Under the pieces are notes generated by a model. The model was not told the origin of the DNA, made no database searches, and saw only the letters and a program-made list of their open reading frames with translations. DNA of 5,444 nt from an uncultured Planctomycetota bacterium (GTDB lineage: Bacteria; Planctomycetota; Planctomycetia; Pirellulales; UBA1268), in NCBI GenBank assembly GCA_905477565.1, contig CAJQGO010000328.1, positions 1-5,444 on the forward strand. The letters run 5' to 3'. Shown here one piece after another: positions 1 to 5,444 of this stretch (positions are counted from its first letter, which is position 1; the number at the start of each line of letters is the position of its first letter). Made by a program: the position numbers and the translations under genes.

Positions 1-486
1 AAAGCTGGAAGTGATAGCTGGGAATCGTGGCTCATGGTTGTGCCCTGAAGCAAAGATAAGACCCGCGTAGTTTCGTGTTGTTCCATCTTCGGAATCCACT
101 TGCCAACCGTGCCTGACGTGATTCCGTTGAATGGGTGTAATCCGAGCAACAGAATTCTGAAAAAGAATATGATCTCGCAAACCAAAGTGATCAGAATAAT
201 GATGAAGGTATTCAAGACATTGTCTGTGATTAGGATATGCGGGCCACTCATGAGGCATGGGGAAGTCAGTAAATTCAGTAAGTGACTTGGAACTGATCAG
301 TTTTGTGGACTCAAATACTCGTGATGATGATGATCCAAAATACCAATTCCCCCCGAGATTATCTTCACGTTCGAGACACTCAGCGTGGATGCCACACTGC
401 AAGAGATTCTTCAGTGCCGTTAGCCCTGAAGGGCCAGCACCAATAACACACCACTTCAACGGTTTATTTGATTCACATGCAGACAT
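1..486 (-). CDS. Flavin-containing monooxygenase (FMO-like), N-terminal 162 residues, cut by the window edge
   Basis: The product is a probable FAD- and NADPH-dependent monooxygenase of the FMO / Baeyer-Villiger group, which oxidises N, S or ketone substrates in the cytosol. Seen in the translation: a Rossmann FAD-binding motif GAGPSG at residues 16-21, an acidic residue closing the second strand (E39), and GGNW at 45-48. A segment typical of bacterial FMOs follows (STKLISSK 60-67, FPMP 75-78, YPNHR 84-88), then an ASGHNHEPRFP strand at 146-156, matching the usual G-H-x-x-x-P-R-x-P segment. The NADPH site and the FMO fingerprint lie beyond the edge, so the subclass cannot be set. The ATG at 486-484 overlaps the end of the bioF-like gene by 14 bases in another frame and has no clear Shine-Dalgarno, which suggests coupled translation. 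The family is well supported; the substrate is unknown. Confidence 0.9.
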   Translation of the reverse strand, partial: MSACESNKPLKWCVIGAGPSGLTALKNLLQCGIHAECLEREDNLGGNWYFGSSSSRVFESTKLISSKSLTEFTDFPMPHEWPAYPNHRQCLEYLHHYSDHFGLRDHILFQNSVARITPIQRNHVRHGWQVDSEDGTTRNYAGLIFASGHNHEPRFPAITSSF

Positions 487-1690
487 ATTTGATGATTGAG
501 TTACTCAACGAATCAATAGTATCTTGATTATGACTATAGGACAGGCTTACCCGAAGAAGACTTGAGCCCGTGGGAACACTTGGAGGGCGAATTGCTGGTA
601 CAAAAAAACCGTCACGGACAAGTGATGCAGCTATTTGCACAGCTCGCTGTGGTGTGCTGACAAAAACAGGCACAATATGCGCCTCTGCATCGCCAATATT
701 GACTCCGTGAGACGAGAGCTTCTGCCGAAACATGTCCGCATTCTCCGTAAGTTTTTCCCGACGAAAAGGCTCCTCAGAGAGTAGCTTGATTGCTTCAATT
801 GCGACTGCGGCAGATGCTGGTGGATGAGCAGTGGAAAACATCCAACTACGGGCCCTATGCCGTAGGTATTCAATAAGAGTGCGGTGGCCAGAGACAAAAC
901 CACCTGAACCTCCAAGAGCTTTGGAGAGGGTCCCAATTCGTACAGCGACAGAGGAAGCAATGCCAGCGTCCTCAATGAGTCCACTGCCGTGAGTACCAAA
1001 AAGGCCAGTAGCGTGTGCTTCATCAACGAGGAGCATGCTTTTGGTGTCATATGCAAGTTGAACCATGTCAGCCAAGGGCGCGATCGTGCCATCCATAGAA
1101 AAGAGGCTGTCGGTCACAATGAGCCGTCGTCTTGCGGGAATACTTCTCAGAAGGCTGGCAGCTGCTGTGACATCACGGTGTGGATAGATCTGAACATTCG
1201 CCCCGGAAAGTCGACAACCATCGATAATGCTTGCGTGGTTATGTGCATCGCTCACGATAAGATCATGAGGACCAGTGAGACATGCAATTGTTGACGTATT
1301 TGCAGCATAACCACTTGGAAAGATGAGCGACTCTTCGGTATCCAAGAGTGAAGAAAGACTCTTTCCGAGAGATTCATGAAGAGCAGAATGACCGCTTACG
1401 AGTGGACTGGCTCCGGCACCAGCGCCCTCAGAACAGGCCCCCTTGGCAGAAGCTTTTATAAGACGAGAGTCCGCAGCATAGCCAAGGTAGTCATTCGATC
1501 CAAAATTAATAAGCTCGAGATTGTTCAGTGTGACAGTGCCAGCCTGTCGACCTTCTCGTATTCGAACCGGTCGGAAGAGATCATCGGACTTGATGGCACC
1601 CAAATCCTCTTCAAGCCAATGGAGGCTTTCTAGAAGAGGCTTCCTTACTGGTGCTACTATTCGTTGAGCTGGTTCATGCTGGCATGACAT
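473..1690 (-). CDS. bioF: PLP-dependent alpha-oxoamine synthase, most like 8-amino-7-oxononanoate synthase (BioF)
   Basis: This fold-type I PLP enzyme condenses an amino acid with an acyl-CoA or acyl-ACP and releases CO2; BioF itself joins L-alanine to a pimeloyl thioester in biotin synthesis. With the ATG at 1690 the protein has 405 residues (BioF is usually about 385-400). Visible motifs: SNDYLG 65-70, a glycine-rich GAGASPLVSGH, FPSGYAAN, NHAS with the PLP-stacking His at 152, SMDG 198-201, VDEAHATG with Asp223 and His226, and GTLSKALGG with the Schiff-base Lys257. The His-Asp-His spacing matches E. coli BioF. A C-terminal IRPPSVPTG then LLRVSLS resembles BioF more than 2-amino-3-ketobutyrate ligase or serine palmitoyltransferase. 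The frame is open to an ATG at 1777, but that would overlap the EVE gene by 77 bases and add a non-conserved tail; 1690 leaves a 10-base gap. No other biotin gene is visible, so another acyl substrate is possible. Confidence 0.85.
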   Translation of the reverse strand: MSCQHEPAQRIVAPVRKPLLESLHWLEEDLGAIKSDDLFRPVRIREGRQAGTVTLNNLELINFGSNDYLGYAADSRLIKASAKGACSEGAGAGASPLVSGHSALHESLGKSLSSLLDTEESLIFPSGYAANTSTIACLTGPHDLIVSDAHNHASIIDGCRLSGANVQIYPHRDVTAAASLLRSIPARRRLIVTDSLFSMDGTIAPLADMVQLAYDTKSMLLVDEAHATGLFGTHGSGLIEDAGIASSVAVRIGTLSKALGGSGGFVSGHRTLIEYLRHRARSWMFSTAHPPASAAVAIEAIKLLSEEPFRREKLTENADMFRQKLSSHGVNIGDAEAHIVPVFVSTPQRAVQIAASLVRDGFFVPAIRPPSVPTGSSLLRVSLSYSHNQDTIDSLSNSIIKYVCM

Positions 1691-1700
1691 AGAACTGGTT

Positions 1701-2165
1701 TTACTTTTGTTTGGCAAGTCGTTCAAACACTTTGAAGTGAGCAGCTGAAACAGGATGGACTGAAAGCCTACTGCCACGACGCAGCAACTCGAGGCCCTCG
1801 AGAGCTTTTACACCACGTAATTGTTCAAGCGAAGTTTCTTGGGGGAAAATTTGAACAAGTTTCACATCGACCATGCTCCAAATTGGTTTTTCAGGAGAAG
1901 CTTTTGTATCTTGATACTTGTGCCCTTCTTTCCAAGCAAAATGATCTGGATAAGCCTCTTTCACGACTTCAACAATGCCAACAGCTGCTGGAGGTTTTGC
2001 ATTTGAATGGTAGAAAATAGCACGGTCACCCTGTTTCATTGCTCGTAGGAAGTTACGGGCTTGGTAATTGCGCACACCTTCCCAGCAGGTCGTCTTATTT
2101 TTTGAACGAGCAAGATCATGAATAGAGAAAGTTGTTGGTTCACTTTTTATCAGCCAATAGTGCAT
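1701..2165 (-). CDS. EVE-domain protein (THYN1 / thymocyte nuclear protein 1-like)
   Basis: This 154-residue protein is a single EVE domain, a PUA-like fold. Eukaryotic and some bacterial members bind DNA or RNA carrying modified bases; many stand-alone bacterial members have no known role. Family hallmarks seen: YWLIKSEP at residues 3-10, W28 followed by GVRNYQARN at 30-38, a GD pair at 46-47, FYHSN at 51-55, AVGIVEV in the core sheet, PIWSMVDV near 94-101 and LLRRGSRLSVHPVS at 127-140. Length and motif order fit a complete, intact protein. The start is fixed by the position of YWLIKSEP and by a GGAG Shine-Dalgarno six bases upstream. It lies 10 bases before the bioF-like gene, so the two are probably co-transcribed. 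No restriction or modification gene is in view. It is cytosolic, with no signal peptide. Confidence 0.9.
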   Translation of the reverse strand: MHYWLIKSEPTTFSIHDLARSKNKTTCWEGVRNYQARNFLRAMKQGDRAIFYHSNAKPPAAVGIVEVVKEAYPDHFAWKEGHKYQDTKASPEKPIWSMVDVKLVQIFPQETSLEQLRGVKALEGLELLRRGSRLSVHPVSAAHFKVFERLAKQK

Positions 2166-2171
2166 TGATCA

Positions 2172-2175
2172 CTCC
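2172..2175 (-). promoter_or_regulatory. Shine-Dalgarno site for the EVE gene
   Basis: GGAG on the minus strand sits six bases before the ATG at 2165-2163. It is one of only two convincing ribosome-binding sites in the window and supports this start codon. Confidence 0.6.
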
Positions 2176-2215
2176 ACTATCATTGAGAAAGAACACCTGT
2201 TTTCTTGAAGCGAAG

Positions 2216-2245
2216 AATACACCAGGTAGCATTCTGAGACATCAA
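2216..2245 (-). promoter_or_regulatory. Possible sigma-70-like promoter for the EVE-bioF-FMO cluster
   Basis: On the minus strand TTGATG (2245-2240) and TGTATT (2221-2216) are separated by 18 bases. Each matches four of six positions of the -35 and -10 consensus. A transcript would start near 2208, giving a leader of about 43 bases before the EVE start. This is the best candidate in the 119-base gap between the YTV gene and the EVE gene, in which I find no convincing terminator hairpin. The match is weak and could be chance. Confidence 0.2.
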
Positions 2246-2284
2246 GGTGCTTTTTCCGAGATGCAACCAAATCATTCTAGGGCA

Positions 2285-3703
2285 CTAAGCGGATTTTTTC
2301 GAATGGTTTGGGTCGCCCGAATGAATCTCACCAGATTGGCGTGTCGTGCCATTTTTCACCTGCTCTACGATAGAACGGCGAACAGTTACAGGCACTTTTT
2401 TTGACACGCTGTAAGGAACGTGTACGTGATACCTCTCTGTTTTTTCCTCAGTCATGGTGTCATGGACAAGAACACTGTATGTGCATGTTTTCTCTCTTGG
2501 CACCATGACGGTATATCGAACTGTTTTGGTTCGTAGTTCAGGAATATGTGTTTGGAGGGTCTGTTCACGAGTTCGTGTTTCCCAGCGATGGCGTGTGATA
2601 CAAACAGGCTTTGTTCTTTTTTCTGGAACCATTCTGGTTACACAATATGTACCAGTTCGCTCTTCTTCGTGATATTTTTTCACGGAGACGGTTTTCGTAC
2701 GTTTTTCAGGTACCATTTTTGTAATGGAGTATTCACGGGTTCTCATCTCTTCACGATAATGACGGATATATTGTGTGCGAGTCCGTTCTTCTGATCGATA
2801 CTTCTTTACATACAAGGTGTAGGGAATCTCTTCGGTGATGTATTTCCAGCTTGTGGTGGGAACCTCCCGAGTTTCAGACGTAGGCACCCACTGTCGACAA
2901 TAAATAGTTTTCGGCACACATGGATTTTCTGCCGAAGCACAGTGTTTATTCTCGGATACTGTTTTTGCTTCCATCCTCCAGTATCCACTATGGCAGGTGA
3001 CGGTTTTTGTTGTTTTGACTGGTATCCGTTTTGTGACCTTTCGAAACGCCACTGTTTTTTCCTGGTAAGGAACTTTTACCGTATATGTTTCATCAAGCTT
3101 TTCCATAAAAGGGATTCTGACGATATATTCTTCGGTTCTCTTCTCTTCAACAGGCACCATCACGGTGTACATTGTTTCAAGTGTTTCGGTGTACGGCACC
3201 CTCACAGTCCAGCTGGTTGTTCGCTCCTGCTGAACCGGAATCATTACCGTGTACTGCTTTTCAACTTCTTCCTGAAAGGGAATTCGGACCTGATAGTCTT
3301 GTAGATCACCTTCGGGACGATGTTTTGTTGTTGCGTACTGCACAATCTTCGTCCTACTTTCAGGAATCATAATGGTGTATTTTTTTGATCTACGTTCTAC
3401 ACGGGGCACATGTTTTTTCATTGTGTATGAGTGCGTGCGTTCTTCCATTCGCCACTTTGTATAGGGAATGTCTCGCATCTCTGTTACATCGTGCCATCGC
3501 ACAAGAGTTTGTTTCACATTTGTCTGCAAACTCGTTTGAGAGTGATCAGATTTTTCTTGGCGGTGCTCAACCGGAAAGTTTGTGTGTACTGATCCATCGT
3601 GTGCGAGGCCCACACTACCACTACAGAAAAGATACGCTCCTGTAATCCATAGCAACAAATGAAAGTTTTGCGTTCCAGTTACCACAGAAGCCCTTCTATG
3701 CAT
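2285..3703 (-). CDS. Secreted YTV-repeat protein, probable planctomycete cell-surface component
   Basis: No enzymatic domain is recognised. With the ATG at 3703 the protein has 472 residues. It starts with a basic MHRR stretch, a hydrophobic core (HLLLWITGAYLF at 15-26) and a likely signal-peptidase site after VGLA (residue 34). The mature chain is rich in Tyr, Thr, Val, Lys, Arg and Glu. Residues 109-220 form eight exact 14-residue units of the type YTVMVPVEEKRTEE. Residues 237-269 are a linker with four cysteines. Residues 298-380 form a second 14-residue array with MVPEKRTK cores, followed by looser copies to about 432. The alternating pattern suggests beta structure. I recall similar YTV-domain proteins from planctomycete cell walls; an envelope structural role is inference. 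The frame stays open to an ATG at 3823, but only 3703 puts the signal peptide at the terminus. Being basic and repeat-built, it could also be a fibre or matrix protein. Confidence 0.8.
   Translation of the reverse strand: MHRRASVVTGTQNFHLLLWITGAYLFCSGSVGLAHDGSVHTNFPVEHRQEKSDHSQTSLQTNVKQTLVRWHDVTEMRDIPYTKWRMEERTHSYTMKKHVPRVERRSKKYTIMIPESRTKIVQYATTKHRPEGDLQDYQVRIPFQEEVEKQYTVMIPVQQERTTSWTVRVPYTETLETMYTVMVPVEEKRTEEYIVRIPFMEKLDETYTVKVPYQEKTVAFRKVTKRIPVKTTKTVTCHSGYWRMEAKTVSENKHCASAENPCVPKTIYCRQWVPTSETREVPTTSWKYITEEIPYTLYVKKYRSEERTRTQYIRHYREEMRTREYSITKMVPEKRTKTVSVKKYHEEERTGTYCVTRMVPEKRTKPVCITRHRWETRTREQTLQTHIPELRTKTVRYTVMVPREKTCTYSVLVHDTMTEEKTERYHVHVPYSVSKKVPVTVRRSIVEQVKNGTTRQSGEIHSGDPNHSKKSA
2564..2812 (-). 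repeat. Second, looser array of 14-residue repeats in the YTV protein
   Basis: Residues 298-380 divide into units of 14, 13, 14, 14, 14 and 14. Two units carry MVPEKRTK and lie 28 residues apart; the matching DNA (a ggaacc/ggtacc core near 2625 and 2709) is offset by 84 bases. Other units have KKYRSEERT, RHYREEMRT, KKYHEEERT or RHRWETRT. This array is more basic than the first and carries two cysteines. Beyond it the spacing drifts to 12 and 16 residues. Confidence 0.7.
3044..3379 (-). repeat. Eight tandem 42-bp units encoding a 14-residue YTV repeat
   Basis: The aromatic residue opening each unit recurs exactly every 14 residues (at 109, 123, 137, 151, 165, 179, 193 and 207 of the protein started at 3703), with no insertion or deletion. 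The consensus is [YW]-T-V-x-[VI]-P-[VYF]-x-E followed by five charged or polar residues. Many units alternate between YTVM[IV]PV..RT and a [YWI]VR[VI]P[YF].E type, giving a 28-residue higher-order period. At DNA level the copies are diverged (roughly 60 percent identical in the pair I compared), so this is an old array conserved as protein. Confidence 0.85.
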
Positions 3704-3827
3704 GTTGTTTGGGTCGTGATCTGCTCGAGTACAGATCATGAAGCCGCCTATTCGTTGATTTCCAAATCTGAAGGCAACCAGAACTGAAAACATGGTCTCG
3801 TGATGCCACGTACGACGACACAAAGAA

Positions 3828-3846
3828 TCACTTTGTTTTAAAGTGA
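3828..3846. other. Perfect inverted repeat upstream of the YTV gene
   Basis: TCACTTTgttttAAAGTGA has a seven-base perfect stem and a five-base loop. It lies 5 bases before the outermost possible YTV start (3823) and 125 bases before the preferred one. It could be an operator, or an extra hairpin in a terminator region behind the zinc-ribbon gene. On the minus strand it is followed by TTCTTTG, a poor U-tract. Confidence 0.4.
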
Positions 3847-3847
3847 A

Positions 3848-3883
3848 TAAAAGAAAGATCGAGTTTTCCTAATCCAAAAACTC
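3848..3883 (-). terminator. Possible weak intrinsic terminator after the zinc-ribbon gene
   Basis: On the minus strand GAGTTTT (3883-3877) pairs with AAAACTC (3867-3861) around a nine-base loop, followed by GATCTTTCTTTTA. The stem is seven pairs but only two are G-C, and it overlaps the stop codon of the zinc-ribbon gene. Position and T-rich tail suit a terminator; the low stability makes this tentative. Confidence 0.35.
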
Positions 3884-4079
3884 AACCTGTTTTGAAATCT
3901 TCAGGTTGTTCGGAATCTACCGGGAGTGTCGATTGCTGGTCACATGGACGAGCATCCATAGGGCCGCCTTCACAGCATGTTTCCAAAATCATTCCGCATT
4001 GTCGGCAATGAAGTTTGGCACGAATTTCATGTGTGTCACCACCACACACCGGACAGATAGATTTTGGAGATTCAGACAT
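3882..4079 (-). CDS. Small zinc-ribbon protein, 65 residues, function unknown
   Basis: The protein is short and cytosolic, with two CxxC knuckles: CPVCGG at residues 9-14 and CRQCGM at 25-30. This is the pattern of a four-cysteine zinc ribbon. Three more cysteines follow, in ETCCEGG at 33-39 and at C46, and the tail is acidic and probably disordered. The CCEGG segment recurs, as I recall, in small conserved bacterial zinc-ribbon proteins without assigned function. It begins 39 bases after the 158-residue hypothetical gene and is probably co-transcribed with it. No strong Shine-Dalgarno is present, but the start is well placed just ahead of the first knuckle. Metal binding is a family-level inference; nucleic-acid binding or a chaperone-like role are both possible. 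Confidence 0.8.
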   Translation of the reverse strand: MSESPKSICPVCGGDTHEIRAKLHCRQCGMILETCCEGGPMDARPCDQQSTLPVDSEQPEDFKTG

Positions 4080-4118
4080 AAATTTGTATGGAAGAGAACA
4101 TGTGGAGGAAAAGAATTT

Positions 4119-4595
4119 CTAGAGATTCATGCCAAGAAAGCCTCCAGCAGCATCACTAGCAGCCTGATCTCGTTCAATTCGATTTATTGCTTTGGACAGA
4201 TCACCTGCTGCAATATACCGATCAAATTCAATCTCGACTGCGTGACCAACGGTGTTTTTAAGCCATTCAACAGCTGGTTGTGTGAGCCAATCACACGTCT
4301 CTGTGTCTAAACAAACAGTCAGATCACTGCCAATGGTTTGACTGTCATTGTCATTTGTTATGACAGTGCCCTCGAATATAAATTTTACCCACCCAATTTC
4401 TGGGTTATTTGTAAATCGAAACTGACACTCAGCATCGGTAAGATAATATGTGTTACGAGTACCGTGCTTTGTGACAGCGGCCTGGAACTGTTCTAAGCGT
4501 TTTCGAAATGCAGGAGATGCATCTAAGGGGATGTCGAAGCGAGAAAAGCTTCGTAATGGTGTACAGTCAAAGGTAATCGTGACCGGTGGTTCCAT
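4119..4595 (-). CDS. Conserved hypothetical protein, 158 residues, planctomycete type
   Basis: I recognise the style of this protein as a conserved planctomycete hypothetical but know no function. It has no signal peptide or membrane segment, so it is probably cytosolic. Landmarks: DIPLDASPAFRKRLE at residues 21-35, HGTRNTYYL at 44-52, a beta-rich centre with WVKFIFEGTVIT at 69-80, ETCDWLTQPAVEWL at 99-112, EIEFDRYIAAGDLSKA at 121-136, a charged helical stretch, and a glycine-containing tail AAGGFLGMNL at 149-158. The start is supported by an AAGGA Shine-Dalgarno seven bases upstream. It is the first gene of the leftward group, 39 bases before the zinc-ribbon gene and divergent from apbE. Intact length and balanced composition argue for a real gene rather than a chance frame. 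Confidence 0.85.
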   Translation of the reverse strand: MEPPVTITFDCTPLRSFSRFDIPLDASPAFRKRLEQFQAAVTKHGTRNTYYLTDAECQFRFTNNPEIGWVKFIFEGTVITNDNDSQTIGSDLTVCLDTETCDWLTQPAVEWLKNTVGHAVEIEFDRYIAAGDLSKAINRIERDQAASDAAGGFLGMNL

Positions 4596-4702
4596 CGGAT
4601 GTTCCTTTTTTAAAAATCAACAGCTTGGACATACACGTGATCTTTTTCTCAAGCCGAAGACGCTGTCGATTCTACCGAAATGGAGTGAGTTGTTCAGCCC
4701 AG
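4596..4702. promoter_or_regulatory. Divergent intergenic region between the hypothetical gene and apbE
   Basis: These 107 bases separate two divergent starts and must hold at least one promoter. I find no -35/-10 pair on either strand that I would defend. A CACGTG palindrome lies at 4634-4639 and an AT-rich tract (TTTTTTAAAAA) at 4606-4616. No riboswitch-like fold is apparent. Confidence 0.35.
4603..4607 (-). promoter_or_regulatory. Shine-Dalgarno site for the 158-residue hypothetical gene
   Basis: AAGGA on the minus strand lies seven bases before the ATG at 4595-4593, in a purine-rich AAAAAAGGAA context. This is good spacing and settles the start codon. Confidence 0.65.
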
Positions 4703-5444
4703 ATGGTGTCACGGATACTGATTTTATTCATCCTTCTTACGCAAAATCCAGCGAATGCAGCCTCACGTAGTCGTTATCAGGGGACCAGAAGGTGTATGGG
4801 CGTGGCGTGGACTGTAACAGTATTCACAGAGACGCTGCCCAAAGCGGAAAAAGCAATTACAGCAGCACTCGATGAGGTCAGTCGACTTGAGAACGTCCTA
4901 TCTGATTATCAACCAACAAGTGAACTATGCCAACTTTCAGCTCTGGCCCCAACACATTGTCCAAAACAAGTAAGTCCAGATCTCTGGGAAGTTCTCGTCC
5001 AGGCCGCTGCGTGGCGTGATCGGAGTCAGGGAGCTTTTGATCCAACGGTTGGAGTATTTACTGCCTTGTGGCGGAAGGCACGACAGACAAGGCACATGCC
5101 CCCTGCCAGACAGCTTGCAGCGGCACGCAATGCATCAGGCCCGGAGGCGTTTAGGATCGAAGAAGCTCACAAGGTGAGTCTTCTCAAGCCTGACATGAGG
5201 CTTGACCTTGGTGGTATTGGTATGGGATTTGCCATCGATCAGGCATTAAACATTGTGCAAGCACATGATATTGCAGCTGCAATGGTCGATGCGTCGGGTG
5301 ATATAGGTGTCATCGGGAGGCCACCAGATTCAGACGGTTGGCGGATAGAAATAGATGCACTTGGCAAGAAGACAGACAAAAACAAATCTGAAGGACTGCT
5401 GCCACTTGTCATAACACTTGAAGATGCATCTGTAACAACCTCTG
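4703..5444 (+). CDS. apbE: ApbE-family FAD:protein FMN transferase, exported, 3' end beyond the window
   Basis: ApbE enzymes use FAD and Mg2+ to attach FMN to a Thr or Ser of exported target proteins such as NqrC or RnfG. The first 247 residues are present. The chain opens with a short Sec-type signal (SRILILFILLTQNPANA, cleavage likely after residue 19), with no lipobox. The mature part shows the family landmarks: MGVAWTV at 32-38 (usual MGT), LSDYQPTSELCQL at 66-78, GAFDPTVG at 110-117, LDLGGIGMGFAID at 167-179, VDASGDI at 195-201, and the start of the VTTSG segment at the edge. The ATG at 4703 was chosen because it alone gives a signal peptide; the in-frame ATG at 4796 would remove it. The usual GGIAKGYA reads GGIGMGFA here, with Met in the common Lys position, which varies in the family. 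It is probably periplasmic. No flavinylation target is in view, and no good Shine-Dalgarno precedes the start. Confidence 0.9.
   Translation, partial: MVSRILILFILLTQNPANAASRSRYQGTRRCMGVAWTVTVFTETLPKAEKAITAALDEVSRLENVLSDYQPTSELCQLSALAPTHCPKQVSPDLWEVLVQAAAWRDRSQGAFDPTVGVFTALWRKARQTRHMPPARQLAAARNASGPEAFRIEEAHKVSLLKPDMRLDLGGIGMGFAIDQALNIVQAHDIAAAMVDASGDIGVIGRPPDSDGWRIEIDALGKKTDKNKSEGLLPLVITLEDASVTTS

Noticed and set aside
496..508. TTGAGTtACTCAA palindrome near the bioF-FMO junction
   Set aside because: It is only a six-base stem with a one-base centre inside coding sequence. It is likely chance, and no T-tract follows for a terminator.
631..1092. Minus-strand 153-codon frame inside the bioF-like gene
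   Set aside because: It is on the same strand but out of frame with the well-supported PLP enzyme, and its translation has no conserved motif.
1691..1777. Upstream extension of the bioF-like gene to an ATG at 1777
   Set aside because: The extra 29 residues are unlike the family, lie in the EVE coding sequence in another frame, and are unnecessary because the ATG at 1690 gives a normal-length protein.
2166..2284. Terminator behind the YTV gene
   Set aside because: I looked for a stem with a T-tract on the minus strand and found only short imperfect pairings, such as ACCTG/CAGGT with a long loop.
2942..3304. Plus-strand 120-codon open frame
   Set aside because: It lies wholly antisense to the first YTV array. 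The repeat's codon pattern keeps the opposite strand open, and the translation is a Phe/Cys/His-rich string with no recognisable motif.
3044..3379. Tandem array considered as a slippage-prone DNA satellite
   Set aside because: Adjacent 42-base units differ at many positions, including synonymous ones. There is no run of near-identical copies to drive recent copy-number change.
3044..3379. CRISPR array
   Set aside because: The regular 42-base spacing is coding periodicity. There are no identical repeats separated by unique spacers.
3906..4310. Plus-strand 134-codon open frame
   Set aside because: It is antisense to both the zinc-ribbon gene and the 158-residue gene, crosses their spacer, and its translation shows no domain features.

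Overview
The window looks like chromosomal DNA of a planctomycete, probably a Pirellulales-type marine lineage of moderate GC (roughly mid-40s percent by eye). The main evidence is a secreted protein built from 'YTV' repeats, a protein style I associate from memory with planctomycete cell surfaces. Beside it sit two small conserved hypothetical genes of a kind I also recall from planctomycetes. Shine-Dalgarno sites are clear for only two of the genes. No search could be run, so the taxonomic call is inference.

Layout: six genes run leftward on the minus strand and one runs rightward. From right to left: a 158-residue conserved hypothetical protein (4595-4119); a 65-residue zinc-ribbon protein (4079-3882); two small hairpins (3883-3828) that probably end or separate transcription; the YTV-repeat secreted protein (3703-2285, open frame extending to 3823); a 119-base gap with a possible promoter; an EVE-domain protein (2165-1701); an alpha-oxoamine synthase most like BioF (1690-473); and the first 162 residues of a flavin-containing monooxygenase (486-1), cut by the window edge. 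On the plus strand an exported ApbE-type FMN transferase starts at 4703 and runs off the right edge. It diverges from the 158-residue gene across a 107-base intergenic region.

How the genes relate: EVE, bioF-like and FMO are packed with a 10-base gap and then a 14-base overlap, so they are probably co-transcribed and perhaps translationally coupled. BioF and FMO could act on one small molecule, but no other biotin gene is visible. The 158-residue gene and the zinc-ribbon gene form a second likely pair. The YTV gene seems to be its own unit. ApbE would flavinylate proteins outside the cytoplasm, but no partner substrate is visible.

The most interesting item is the YTV protein. It holds an exact 14-residue repeat register over eight consecutive units, many of them alternating between two unit types, then a four-cysteine linker, then a second, looser 14-residue array. 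I see no mobile element, CRISPR array, tRNA or rRNA, and no intergenic stretch over 300 bases.
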